Assembly: GCA_036571765.1 (NCBI GenBank)
Contig: BROE01000004.1
Coordinates: 15,978,526 to 16,042,525 of the forward strand
DNA from: Plecoglossus altivelis
Lineage: Eukaryota > Chordata > Actinopteri > Osmeriformes > Plecoglossidae
Direction: 5' to 3'
Length of the DNA stretch: 64,000 nt
Made by a program: the position numbers and the translations under genes. Below, piece after piece: positions 1-11,426 of the stretch. The notes under the pieces are model-generated. The model made no database searches. It was not told the DNA's origin and saw only the letters and a list, made by a program, of their open reading frames with translations. Each line of letters begins with the position of its first letter. Positions within the stretch are counted from its first letter, which is position 1.

Positions 1-178
1 CCCTCTCTCTCTTTCCCTGAATCTCTTTCTGTACTTTCCCTTTCTCTCTTTCTCCCTCCCAATTTTTCTCTCCCTCGCCTTCTCTCTTTCCCTCTCTTTT
101 TAACACCCTCTTACATTTCTTCTTTCCCTCTGTCTTCTTCTCCCTCTGTTTAACTGCCTTTCTTCCACTCTGTTTTAG
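1..178. repeat. CT-rich pyrimidine tract
   Basis: Nearly pure C/T sequence with TCTC and CCCT motifs runs from the window edge to about 178. It is low-complexity DNA, purine-rich on the gphn sense strand. Confidence 0.85.
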
Positions 179-712
179 CCCAAATGAAAATATGCTGAAC
201 ACAAATAACTAGGTTTCCTTCCTGCCGTTTCCAAGGCAACCCCTCCTGTCGGAAGCTTGTGTTTTGCCGCGTCGCTAATCGTGAGCGTGTGTATTCTGCC
301 CTGCCGTCCCCGATGTGTCATGCTCTCCTATGAGAGGACTGTGTCATTACCCAGGTGTGTGTGCATGGTATGTCTGAATGTGTGCACATGTGTGCACGTT
401 TGTAAATGTTTTTGTGTATCATAGTTCGCATATCTTATGTTTCCTACACATGTCCTGAACAGAGGCGCTTGGATGCGGGGTGAATTTGCTGTACTGGATG
501 AGCCTTCATGTGAAACATCGCCTATCCATGGCTTTAGGTAGATGACTTTGGCTTCCCCAACATGGGGCAAATGGCTCTGCAGCAGAGTTCTGGCTGTGTG
601 CTCAGTGTGTGGATTCTTCTTGAAGCTACAAGGCAGAGAGAAGAAAGCCAACTCCGGCCTGAAAGCCTGGATGCCCAGCCCAGATTACTTTATGAATAAA
701 AGAGAAGAGAAT

Positions 713-842
713 AGAAGTGAGGTGAGGGAGAAAGAACGAATACGGCAAAGAAGGAGGGAGGGTGGGAAAGACAAGAACAAGAGAGAAAAGAGAGGAGAAA
801 GGAGGACGAGAGGGAAAGGGACTGAGATGGAGGTGTAGAGAG
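713..842. repeat. purine-rich (GA) tract
   Basis: Almost only G and A on the plus strand (GAGAAAG and GGAGG motifs). It is pyrimidine-rich on the gphn sense strand. A second similar tract follows at 1145-1320. Confidence 0.8.
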
Positions 843-1144
843 AGACTGCGTAGGGTGAGGGAGACCAGCGAAACACAGCACATCCACACAAGCACACACT
901 GACACACAAACCTAATACACATCTGTGATCCAGCTGTGCAGGTCTTGGTCGGACAGCTCCATGATGGAGCCAATCTGCTTTGGGGATTTTATTAATAATG
1001 CAGATCCTTTGTACAGGGCTCTCCATCACACACATACACACAACACACACAAGTCAGAGACGGAGTACCAAGCCATCAGCTTGAGGGGAAAGCTGGATCT
1101 CCCTCTGAGGGCCAAACACTCCACTGAGCATGAAGCCAGCAAAA

Positions 1145-1320
1145 GGAGCTAAAGAAATAACAAGAGCGAGGAGAGGAGATGGGGAGAGGGAGGAGTGAAG
1201 GTGTGAAGATGAGATTGGGTGCTAGAGAAGAGATGGGGGAGGGAGAAGAGAGGGAGGTTGGAAAAGGAAGGAGAGGAGAAGAGATAAGGAGAGGGAGGAG
1301 GAGGGAAAGAGAGGTAACAG
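1145..1320. repeat. purine-rich (GA) tract
   Basis: Imperfect GAGAGG and GGAGA repeats, G/A only for long stretches. The open frames across it are compositional. Confidence 0.8.
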
Positions 1321-1716
1321 ACCTTCTCCCGCCCTATAGTGGTGTGCAGTGCACTTGACAAGGGACCACACACACTCCTAAAGATACTGACAAACTGACA
1401 TATCCACACACACAAAATTAACACCCCCCGCTCACTCCACACACACACACAGATACTGTACATATTTACATGTGACTGATGAAGCTTGAATGTGCCTTGT
1501 GTGACTGTCCCTCCCAGCCTGGTGAGCCCCAGCCAGCTGTGCCAGCACACATGTCTGGCTTCTACTGGCTGTCTGGGTGACACTGTCACACTATTACACT
1601 GTCATATGTCTGATTTATTTGGCCCTATTTTTACCAACAACGATTTGCAAAATTGACAAAGAATGTCACAACTACAGTTGCTTGGAATCACTGATGAAGT
1701 GTTGTTAGCACACACA

Positions 1717-1812
1717 TATTCACAAAAACACACACACACGTTCACACACATTCACAGACACACACACACACACAAACATTCACAGACACACACAAACACG
1801 TTCACACACAGC
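1717..1812. repeat. (CA)n microsatellite
   Basis: Interrupted ACACACAC with TTCACA interruptions. A pure (TG)n follows at 1962-1981. Confidence 0.85.
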
Positions 1813-2096
1813 CCTGAGATTTATTTCCCTGACCCCCTTCTGTCTCTCTACCCCTCCTTCTCCTCCTCCCTTGTTTGTTCGCTCTCTGACTCCTCCTGTC
1901 GTCCCTTCACTGACATGGGACAGGGAACTAGGGTGTGCGTGCCATGGAACCCATTGACAGTGTGTGTGTGTGTGTGTGTGCAGACGTTTATGTGCTGAGT
2001 GTCCAGAGATCATGATGTGTCTGGCTGTGCTTGTGTGTCCGTGCATGCATGAGCTTGTGCGTGCATGTGTGTATGTGCATGCGTGTGTGTGTGCGC

Positions 2097-2440
2097 ATTC
2101 ACCACGTACCTGATTTGGGTAAATTACGCGTGGGCTACTCTGGTGAATTTTAGAAAGCGCTGACAGAATACTACACCTTGCAATTTGATTTTGGTGATTT
2201 GGTGTGCTCATAAACTTTTAATTTGTATATGTTACATTTGATAAGACATCTGTTAGGTAGGTGTCATGTGCATTAAAAACATTAATTTCAAAGCAGTGAG
2301 CTAAGCCAAGCCTCGATTGCTTACGTGTCTAGGCAGGCAGGTGTGCACAGGTGTTTCTGTGCTGTGCAAAAGTGTCCGTATACAAAGCACACGACACCTC
2401 TCTGTGTGTACGACTAGATATTCATCCAACTGTTCACATA
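2097..2440 (+). repeat. CpG-retaining dispersed repeat, copy A
   Basis: Begins GCGCATTCACC, followed by a motif of the form TGATttGGGTaAATTaCGCGTGGG and a CTACTCTGGTGAATTTTAGAAA segment in pieces. Further on come ATTACATTTGATAAG, GTCTAGGCAGGCAGGTGTGC and CACACGACACC. The same order of motifs recurs at 29.15 kb (plus) and, reversed, at 30.1 kb and 4.1 kb. No coding frame is shared between copies. Class unknown: a non-autonomous DNA transposon or a SINE are both possible. Confidence 0.6.
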
Positions 2441-2726
2441 GGCTTAGGTCATATCTGAGGCGTCAACTGTAAGCTGTAGTATTTATTCTGTGCTTTCTAA
2501 AACTCACCAGAGAATCCCACACTAAATGCACAAATGTTGTGAACACACTGTGGGCAGCCATGCTGATAACACCTCATAGTGCATACATTTTTGTGAGTGT
2601 GTGTGGTTCTCTCACACCAAGCTGTGTGCTCTGGCCCACTGGGAGCAGTGTGTTCCAGCCAGGGAGGAGATGTGGGTGTGTGACTCTGGCCCAGGGACAG
2701 AAGTATTCTGCCCCTCAGACCCCATC

Positions 2727-2790
2727 CCCAGCTGACCCCACCCCCAGCTGACCACATCCCCAGCTGACCTCACCCCCAGCTGACCCCACC
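2727..2790. repeat. 16-bp tandem repeat, 4 units
   Basis: Four consecutive units of CCCAGCTGACCCCACC with one or two substitutions in the middle units. Each unit contains CAGCTG, an E-box palindrome, so four E-boxes are evenly spaced at 16 bp. A small minisatellite inside gphn intron 2. Confidence 0.85.
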
Positions 2791-3889
2791 CCCTGTGATG
2801 AGGGCAGGGAGGTGCACACACACGCAAGCACAGAAACAGAGGTGAGCAAGCATCCAGTCCACATGGACTTCCTCACACATGTACAAGCCCACACAGACGC
2901 CTCCCTCACTGCGGCATGCGCATGTGATGGCTCCAGAGGCATGCTTGCATCGCGGCGGCATCAGCATGGCTCTGTGTGGGTTTCTTAGCGGAGCAAGATG
3001 TCGACAACACAGTTCTGCCACACACACACAAATATATGCACTTACATGCGCCATACATTACGCATGAAAGGCAGAGCACCAAAGCAAAACCTGGTAGCGG
3101 TACTGCAATACTGGAACTGACTGACCTAAGAACTGTGATCATACAATACACTAGTAAGACTACATCAATTTGCCAAACTCACACACACACACACTAAGAA
3201 ACAGCAGCACTGTAAACAACTTTTGAGCGAACAGAACAATTCACTAGCTATGACGGGAATTTGCTTTATATTCATTGGAAGACATTCCACAGAGCCGATG
3301 CTATGTACGTGCATCTGCATGCGCACTTGTATGTGTGTGCGAGTGCATCTGTGTGTGTGGGGTGTGATATGTGTCACAGGTTTATATGCTCATTGTTCCC
3401 TGCATATGCCAGAACAATGATATCAAACCTCTAAACACATGCAAGCAATTTACACACACATTTGCTGCCTTCACATGCTAGTCGGAAGATCCTATTTCCC
3501 ACTTGTGTAGTTGAGATTACAAGGACATCATGTTCAAGTGCTTTAGTTGTCGGAGTATGTTGCAAAATGTGGCTGCACCCTCATATTAGGGAAATTTCCT
3601 TTTTGACTCCATTGTGCACCTGCTAGAGGAGGAAATGGAGACAACAAATGAAATAAGTTAAGTGTTCATAGACTACATATTTAAATAATGTACACAAACT
3701 GTTAACGATCAGGACTCTGTAAAAAGAAAAAAAAGACAGTTGAAAGATCTTTCAACTAGGGAACTAAGATATAAAAATACTAACAATTTTCTCACTGGTA
3801 ATAACGACTTTAGAGGGGGTTCATGTGTAACTTCCCGGTTGGTAACTCGTATTTACCCCATAATTCCATTAACATGTGAAGGCAGCATT

Positions 3890-4185
3890 ACGACGGACGC
3901 ACAGGCGTGAATTCACGTAGGTGTCGCGCTGGCCATGTGCGCACGTATTTAGAAGATACAACACAAAACGCGACACCTACATCACATGAGCACTAAGTCT
4001 AACTGTTTGATAGTTAGCTAAGCGTATATACAGGCAATTGCTGTTTGTGGTTTACATACTATGTGTAAGCACAGCACAGTAACACCTGCACACACTTCTG
4101 CACCTAGACATGTTAGCTTTTTAGGCTGGTTTACAACAAGATATTGCTGTTTTGAAATTCCTTCTGTACCACGATAAAAAGCCTC
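3890..4185 (-). repeat. CpG-retaining dispersed repeat, copy B (reversed)
   Basis: Read on the minus strand it gives TTCAAAACAGCAATATC, then GTCTAGGTGCAGAAGTGTG, then GCAGGTGTTACTGTGCTGTG. These align in order with copy A (2.3 kb) and with the right arm at 29.9 kb. With copy A it forms an inverted pair about 1.5 kb apart. Confidence 0.5.
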
Positions 4186-4935
4186 AACAATGGAAGCACC
4201 GAGACAGTTTTCATTACTTGTTAGAACATCAACCAGCTTTGGGTCAATCTGTCATTCATGTTCGTGTTGTTAGTCTGTGATTGTTTCCTTAAAGCCACCT
4301 CAGCTGGGACTCAACCTCAGGTTCCTATTGACCTATGACATGCCAAAGAATGCTACCTTTAGGTCACTATGCTACTGAAAATCTTTATAGTCTAAGTTAT
4401 TAACAGATAAGTCAATCATTCAAGTGCTTTCAGTTACATCCAGTTGGAAAACAAATTGAAAAGAGAGTTGGGTATTCCTCATTTGCTGTTTAGTAGCCTG
4501 GTCTGGCTACTAAAGCCCACATCCCAGACCCACATATAACATAATATCACTGTTTATATAAGCTAGGTTACCCGCAGATGGCCACAACTAAATGATGCAA
4601 GACAATAATAGCATGGTGGATGAGAGTCTAGCCATGGATAGTTTAAGGTTGTTCACTATCGTGATTGGAAACATGTAATGGCACAAAACAAATTTTGGAC
4701 CAGCGAGCCCTTGATGTAGCCTAAAAAGCTAATGCGTCCAGGCATGCAGGTGCTTGCAGGGGCTGCTGTGCTGCAGTGGAACATCAGCTATGATCAGGAC
4801 TAATAACGCCTGCCTATACGCACAACTTGTTATCTCACCTGCAGCAAGTATGTGGTGAACAGACTGTGTGAAGTTGAGCTGACACTGATTTTGCCCCAGT
4901 GAGTGTGTGTGTGCGTGTGTCCTGGCATACACTCA

Positions 4936-5062
<127 letters not shown>

Positions 5063-5339
5063 AGACAGAACAACATTCACAAAGAAAAACCATCCCAACT
5101 TGTGGCCCCTGAAGCTAGCTGATAAGCATGACAATATTTCCAGATCCACAAGATACAAACATGAAAACAATTACTAATAAAGAAAAATTAAATTAAATCA
5201 AAACTGCACACTCTGTTTATTTATCTTACCTCTTTCTCTCTTTTACAAACACATGCACACACAGACACACAAACTCTTGAAGCCATTTGCAAGCACTGGG
5301 TCCCATGACTGTTGAGCAGGTGTGAGCCACATGAGTCAT

Positions 5340-5545
5340 CATTGTGATGAGGAGAGTAGAGAGAGAGAGCAGAGAGAGAGTAGGGGGAGAGAGTAGAGAG
5401 AGAGTGGAAATAGAAACTGAGAAAGGAGGGAAAGAGACAGAGAAAGAGAGAGAGAAAGAGAGAGAAAGAGAGAGAGGAGGAAGGAGACAGAAGAGAGAGC
5501 GAAAGGAAGGGGGGAGACTAAACAAAGAGAACTAAGAAAGAGAAC
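5340..5545. repeat. purine-rich (GA) tract
   Basis: Plus strand almost only G/A (GAGAGAG, GAAAGAG, GGAGG), hence CT-rich in the gphn transcript, just upstream of exon 2. Confidence 0.85.
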
Positions 5546-5729
5546 AGGTGAGAAACGGCTAAGAATTGACACATGAGTTCCTGGCTATCACAATGTCCTA
5601 ATTACAGCACACCACAAATGAATCTCCCGGTACCCCACTAATGGGACTTCCAAACCATACTGCCCTTATCTTTAGATCACAGATAAAGAGGTTGGTAAAA
5701 TAAGTATGGATGGAAAAATTGTGACAGAG

Positions 5730-5992
5730 CGAGATGCAGAGAAGAAAAAAAGAGAACATGAAAAAGGGGGTCAGAGTAGGTGACAGTAGGGAGAGGAATA
5801 TAAGGGAGGGGGTGAGGGGGAGCGAAGAGGGTGGACAGGGGAGGGAGGGAGACTGGTCCAAGAGAGAGAGAGAGAAGGAGGGAGAGAGGGAAGAGAGGGG
5901 AAAAGGATTGCAGCTGGATCCGGAGTGACAGAGGTAAACAGAGAGCAGGCAGCCGCTCTTGGGCTCTGGCAAACAAATGGAAGTGCTGACAT

Positions 5993-6050
<58 letters not shown>

Positions 6051-6205
6051 GGAGAGAGGGAGGGAGAGACAGAAAGAGAGGGGGAGTGAGAGGTGGAGAG
6101 AGAATGGGGAGAGAGGGGAGAGAGGGGAGAGAAAGAGGGGGTGGAAGAAGAAATGAGGGAGAAAGGGCTAGAGAGAGAGAAGGAGAGTGCAAGTGAGGGG
6201 AGTAG
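5730..6205. repeat. purine-rich tract with (GA)n
   Basis: About 470 bp of G/A sequence, including a pure (GA)n core at about 5997-6050 on the plus strand. A (TG)n run follows at 6272-6301. The long pyrimidine-encoded open frames here (Leu/Ser/Pro only) are artefacts of composition. Confidence 0.85.
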
Positions 6206-6268
6206 GGATAAGGGTTGAGAAAACATGTGGAACACACACTACCCTGGATTAGAGGAGCAATGGTTGGC

Positions 6269-6271
<3 letters not shown>

Positions 6272-6301
<30 letters not shown>
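6272..6301. repeat. (TG)n microsatellite
   Basis: Fifteen uninterrupted TG units between unique flanks. Confidence 0.9.
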
Positions 6302-6303
<2 letters not shown>

Positions 6304-6579
6304 AGGGGAGATTCCTTCAAGACTGCAGTATTCCTGACATACATACACACACAAACACACACACACCCTTCCTCAGTCTCTCTCACCCAGCTACCCCTTG
6401 ATCTAAAAATAGCCGTTCATCTCTCCTAGAAGAGGCAGCAACCGTTCTGTACCAATCAACTTGCTCTGTCAAAGGCATCTACACCCTACACGCTTCATTG
6501 CCTGTTTGTCCACATGTATGTATGGGTATAAGAGGGAAGTCCTGGATTAAAGGTAGCATGGTTACTTTTCTCACTGGAG

Positions 6580-7105
6580 AGAGAGAAGAAAAAAATAGAT
6601 TCCTGAGAGAAAAGAAAAGGGAAAAAGAGATGTAGAGAGGGAAGGAGAGAGGGACCAGAGAGATACAAGAGAGCAAAGCAGAAAGACAAAGAGAGTATGA
6701 AAGAAAGATGGGAGATTAGAGACAGAAAAAGAAAGGCAGAAAGAGAAGAGTAGAGGCAGAGGGAGATCTGGTTGCAGCTGAAATAGGCTTCAAAGGAATA
6801 TTAATGTGATCCTGTGCAGGAGCAGAAGACAGTGTGAGGGAGAAGTGAGGGGAGGAGAGGAAAAAGAGAGGGAGAGGAGAAGAGAAGAGAGGGAGGAGTG
6901 AGAAAAGGGGGATTGGAGAGGGAGGAGGGGAGAGAGAGGCGGGAAGAGAGAGGAAAGGGAGGAAGAGTAGAGGGAGGAAAGAGGGAGAAGAGATGGAGAG
7001 AAGAGGGAGAGGAGAGGGGGGAAAGAGGAAGGAGAGGGAGACAGAATGGGGAGGGAGGGAAGAGAAGGAGAGAAGATGGAGGGTGGGAGGTAGGGAGGGG
7101 AAGGG
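6580..7105. repeat. purine-rich tract
   Basis: More than 500 bp of G/A-dominated sequence (GGGAGAGG, GAAGAG, GGAGGA), broken only by about 60 bp of mixed DNA near 6780-6830. With the two tracts before it, it makes a pyrimidine-rich zone of nearly 2 kb on the gphn sense strand. Confidence 0.85.
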
Positions 7106-7738
7106 AGCGCATTGCGTCAGCATGGTGCAGGTTGCCAAGCTGCTGACAGCTCGGCCCATGGACTTTTCGCAGCTAGCGCCTGGTTCCGTTAGCAGCACGG
7201 GGCCCTCCTGTAGCGCCCTGCGTCCCTCCTAGTCTCCACCTCTACTGCCAGGTGACCACCAACATTCAACAACCCACCTCTTAGCAATCCTCCTAGCATC
7301 CCAATGAGTTCTGCTCTCCCTTGCATAGACTTCTGGTTTCCCTTAACCATGTCTTGGCATGGTCAAGCTCTGGATGATCCAAGCATTAAGGTGCCTTTTC
7401 CAGCATGACCTCTGGAGTAAGGCAGGGGTCAAGGTAGATAAGCTTATCCTGGACACATGGCCTCCTCCAATCGAAAACCGAAAAACAGAACTGTGTAACT
7501 TCACCTGCCAGTTGAACTTGGATTTGTGTTCCCAGAAGAGTGAATGGACAGATTATCTAAACGTTTTCGTACCTTATCTGTACTGTATGTTTGCAAATTT
7601 ACAGTACTGGTCATTTCATAGCTTTTCTCTATGCTTGAACAGCCTCATTGAACATTCTCCAAACTACACATACATCTGTGTGTGTGCGTGGATCTGTCGA
7701 TAGTTCTTTTATTGGCCTGCCTATACTTTGATGTCTTA

Positions 7739-7740
<2 letters not shown>

Positions 7741-7772
<32 letters not shown>

Positions 7773-7784
7773 ATGTGTGTGTGA
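7741..7784. repeat. (TG)n microsatellite
   Basis: Pure TG repeat with a single CA interruption near the end. A shorter TG run lies at 7955-7975. Confidence 0.9.
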
Positions 7785-8033
7785 GCTCCCCGGGCTATGG
7801 GTGTGGGAGGAGAGAAGCGGGCCCGTGTGTTAGAAGCGTTGCGCGGGGCAAAGTGCTAACAGGAAGAGCACTCACACACAAGACCTCAGGGGACTCTAGA
7901 GTGTACACACACCCGGAAAGGGTTAATACTACAATACAACTCACTGCAGCCCTGTGTGTGTGTGTGTGTGTGTGTTAGTGTGCAAGTGTCTTAAAGCATG
8001 AAAAAGAAAGCAAATGAAGGATGTGTACACTAA

Positions 8034-8158
8034 AACTGACTAACTGACTGTCTGACTAATTGGCTGACTGGCTGGCTCACCAGCTGGTTGGCTGACTGAC
8101 TGGCTGACTGGCTGGGAGGCTGACTGTCAGGCTTGCTTGCTGGCTGGCTTACTGAGTG
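8034..8158. repeat. (CTGR)n tetranucleotide array
   Basis: About 30 imperfect units of CTGA and CTGG with occasional CTTG. Strongly 4-bp periodic, followed by a short G run. Confidence 0.85.
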
Positions 8159-8875
8159 GGGGGATTCTTTGACTGCTATGGAGTCAATCATTTCCAGGAT
8201 ATGAAGAAGTTAGCTCTCATTAACTCCCTGGGATCCCACACTTGGATCCCCACTTGAACACACACACACCTGGGTTGGAATCAGTATTGTATCAGTCACC
8301 CCCAAAGTTAACACAGGAACCTGGAATTCTTCTAAGGCGTTTGGGTCGTAATGCCTCCCTGCACTCAGTGTCTTGGTTATTCTGTCATATTCCCACACAT
8401 GACGTGATTACTGTCAGCACTATGAATTATTTAACATCCTCTATTTTTAGCTTGAAACGTATTTGCTTTTTTTGCTTTGCGTACCTTGTTTTACCTGCCC
8501 TATTGGCCAAAAATATGTAGTCAGCTGTATGAAATTGTATTTAGGCTAATTGAATGCAGGAAAATGTAGAGATAAACCAGTTGGCAATGTTTGTGGCAGG
8601 TTTTGACAAGACTGACTACAACACTGCAGGGGTCAGCCACTATGAGCCTCATATCTGCTGGGGGGGTCACAACTCTTTAAGATGCCCCAAAAATGACATC
8701 ACAAGCCCCTGCCAGAGTTTTATTGGCTTGTTCCATGTCAAATGGAAACAATGAGCCTCGGGCTTGGGATTAAATGGGCTTAATGATAGAATAGAGGATT
8801 GGATCAACCCCCGGTTTGTAAAGGGGAGGGGTACACATTTTACTGAGAGGCTTTATATTCTGCAACTTCTTCTAA

Positions 8876-8930
8876 GGGGGGGGGGGGGGGGGAGAGAGGA
8901 GAGGAGAGGAGAAGAGGAGAGGAGAAGGGA
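8876..8930. repeat. G17 homopolymer with a GAGGA tail
   Basis: Seventeen consecutive G residues (8876-8892) followed by a GAGAGGAGA purine run. The homopolymer length should be treated as approximate. Confidence 0.85.
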
Positions 8931-9144
8931 ATAGTGCACAAATACCGGCATCTTAAATCCATGGCAGGGGAAATTTCCAAATGAATAAAGGCTTCATGGT
9001 GCTGGGTAAAATATAGTAACAGCAATAACAGTAGATAACCTAATCTAATATAAGCTCACTGTATCTTAGCAACCTTGTTAATTCTGAGTGGAGCTGTAGT
9101 GTACGCTGCGGGAGCACAGCATCCATCAACAAAGATGCACCCAG

Positions 9145-10245
9145 CAGTAACACACACACACCTCCTACACACACGCAGTGGTGACACACACGTTCAACAT
9201 ATACACAACGGGGGACTCACACACACATACAACACACATGCAGCGGTGACACACACATTTACAACACACACCCTTCGGTAACACGCACACTCACACGCTC
9301 AGCACACACGCAGCTTTGAAACACACTTACCACACACACCGTTTGGTAACACACACACATACTACACACATGCAGCGGTGACACACACTCATTAACAAAC
9401 ACGCACCCAGCGGTAACACACACACAGGTACAACACACAGGCAGTGGTGACACACGCACGTACAACACACATGCAGCGGTGACACATACGCATAACGCAC
9501 ACATCCTTCTTAACACACACACACACATACAACACACACACGTACAACACACCCCTCTGTACCACACACACCCTTTGGTAACCCACACACGTACAACACA
9601 CATGCAGTAGTGACACACACAAGTACCGCACGCACACTTTGGTAACCCACACACGTACAACACACATGCAGTAGTGACACACACAAGTACCACACACACC
9701 CTTTGGTAACCCACACACGTACAACACACATGCAGTAGCGACACACACAACTACCACACACACCCTTCAATAATACACACATACAACACACACCCTTCAG
9801 TAACACGCACACACGTACAACACACACGCAGCAGTGACACACACATGTACCACACACACCGTTCGGTAACACACACGTACAACACACATGCAGCGGTAAC
9901 ACACACATACCACACACGCAACGGTGACACACTCGTACTACACACACCTTTCGGTAACTCACACACATGTACAACACACATGCAGCGGTGACACACACAC
10001 ACGTACAACACACATGCAGCAGTGACACACACCTACTGCATACCCCCTTCGGTAACACACACACACACAGGCACACACACACACAGCGGTAACACACACA
10101 CGTACAACACACAAGCAGCGGTGAGATTCACACACGCACTACACACATGCACATGAACTACACACCCTTAAGCACACATACACACACCTACCACACACAC
10201 ACACCCTCACGCACACACACACATTTACACACACACACACACACA
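9145..10245. repeat. 1.1-kb CA-rich minisatellite (64-bp higher-order unit)
   Basis: Two alternating modules repeat: CATGCAGYRGTGACACACAC and CCTTTCGGTAACACACACAC, joined by ACGTACAACACAC. The CATGCAGTAG landmark falls at 9601, 9665 and 9729, giving a 64-bp period, made of two related half-units of about 32 bp. Unit length varies elsewhere in the array. The array ends in plain (CA)n at about 10180-10245. Long Cys/Val-rich open frames on the minus strand are products of the repeat and not proteins. Confidence 0.9.
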
Positions 10246-10869
10246 CAATCACAGGCAACGGCATACAAGTTACAAATTACATTCTGTATCTTCCCGTCAA
10301 CCATACACACTCTAAAGTTCACCCTTGTGCAAACACACATGTGCACTCTCCCCCACACACATAGACAGCCCTCCAAAAACACACATGCACACACAGGGCC
10401 TCAGGCTTACTGAAAGCAGCCAGGAGAGTGGAGGGGGTGTGGAGCAGAACAATGGGATCCTAATCGTTGGGCTGCATTTCAAAGCCTCTCCACTTCACAA
10501 TACAGTTTTCAGATAAGGTTTGAAAAATGCTATTTATATCCTGGAGAGAGGAGCCAGCCAATGGATTCACTTTCATTTATTTGAAGTCAGATCTAAATGA
10601 GGAGGGTCGTACATGACAAGCAGGCGAAAACTCCACCTGCATCTACCCCAAAACACACCAGGTTGTCATGAGATTAGGAGGAGGAAGGTGCTGGGAGGAA
10701 CGACACAGTTCAAAACACACATAGAGCTCAAAGATCCAATAAAGCCAGCCTAGTGGAACACAAAATGCCACACAGCAATGGATACCATACGGTTCTGGTT
10801 AGTCCTTTGAGAGCTCTGGGAGAACATTCTGAAAGCTCTGGCCTTTCTTCTATGCATCTGTGTCTTTGC

Positions 10870-11018
10870 TAAAGAGCAAAAGAGGGTAGAGAGAGGGCAA
10901 AAGAGAGAACAAGAAAGAAGGTGGAGGAAAAGAGAGAGAAAGTGAGACAGAAAGAGAGAAAGACAGAGAAAGAAAGAGAGTGAGAGAGAGAGAGAGAGAG
11001 AGAGTGAGAGAGAGAGAT
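10870..11018. repeat. purine-rich tract with (GA)n
   Basis: GAGAGAAAG-type sequence ending in a pure GA run at about 10980-11005. Confidence 0.85.
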
Positions 11019-11165
11019 TGTGCTGACCCTCAGTCCTCTCCCCAGTCTCAGCAGCTTGCTTCCCTGTCCGTCTCCACAGGGATAAATAAAACATGAGAGA
11101 CAGAGCCCCAATGCCAGGGCACTTAGTCAGCATCCTGGATCAGTGCAGCCCCACTACACACGCGC

Positions 11166-11250
11166 ACACACTCATGCATATATATAGATATATAGACACA
11201 GATACGTATTTATATGCGCGCGCACAAACACACACACACACACAGGTATG
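11166..11250. repeat. alternating purine-pyrimidine stretch
   Basis: ATATATATAG, then TATATGCGCGCGCAC, then (AC)n. Nearly strict purine-pyrimidine alternation, the composition that favours Z-DNA or cruciforms. No gene. Confidence 0.75.
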
Positions 11251-11375
11251 AACTTTTCCGCCAACCACCAAGAAACATTCACAAAAGCAGACAGGTTTTT
11301 TTCTTTCTCTTTTTTTCAGAGAGAAGAGCCCAATGTTATATTTGACCCTTTCTACACGTTTTACCTTTCACTACT

Positions 11376-11378
<3 letters not shown>

Positions 11379-11423
<45 letters not shown>
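11379..11423. repeat. (CT)n microsatellite
   Basis: About 22 pure CT units in unique intronic DNA. Confidence 0.9.

Positions 11424-11426
<3 letters not shown>

Noticed and set aside
925..990. Coding-looking minus-strand stretch (QIGSIMELSDQDLHSWITDVY then stop)
   Set aside because: Both strands are open, the acceptor and donor are weak, and it does not match gephyrin exon 3 (GGTISAYK). Too short to claim.
5677..7198. Long minus-strand open frames (up to 229 codons) rich in Leu, Ser and Pro
   Set aside because: They arise from purine-rich low-complexity DNA read on the complementary strand. Composition is limited to Leu/Ser/Pro/Phe and there is no domain.
9259..10112. Cys/Val-rich minus-strand open frames of 123-200 codons
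   Set aside because: They are translations of the CA-rich minisatellite. The same peptide recurs in several frames with the DNA repeat period.
9145..10245. CRISPR-like direct repeats
   Set aside because: Units are contiguous and degenerate with no unique spacers, in a vertebrate genome. It is a minisatellite.
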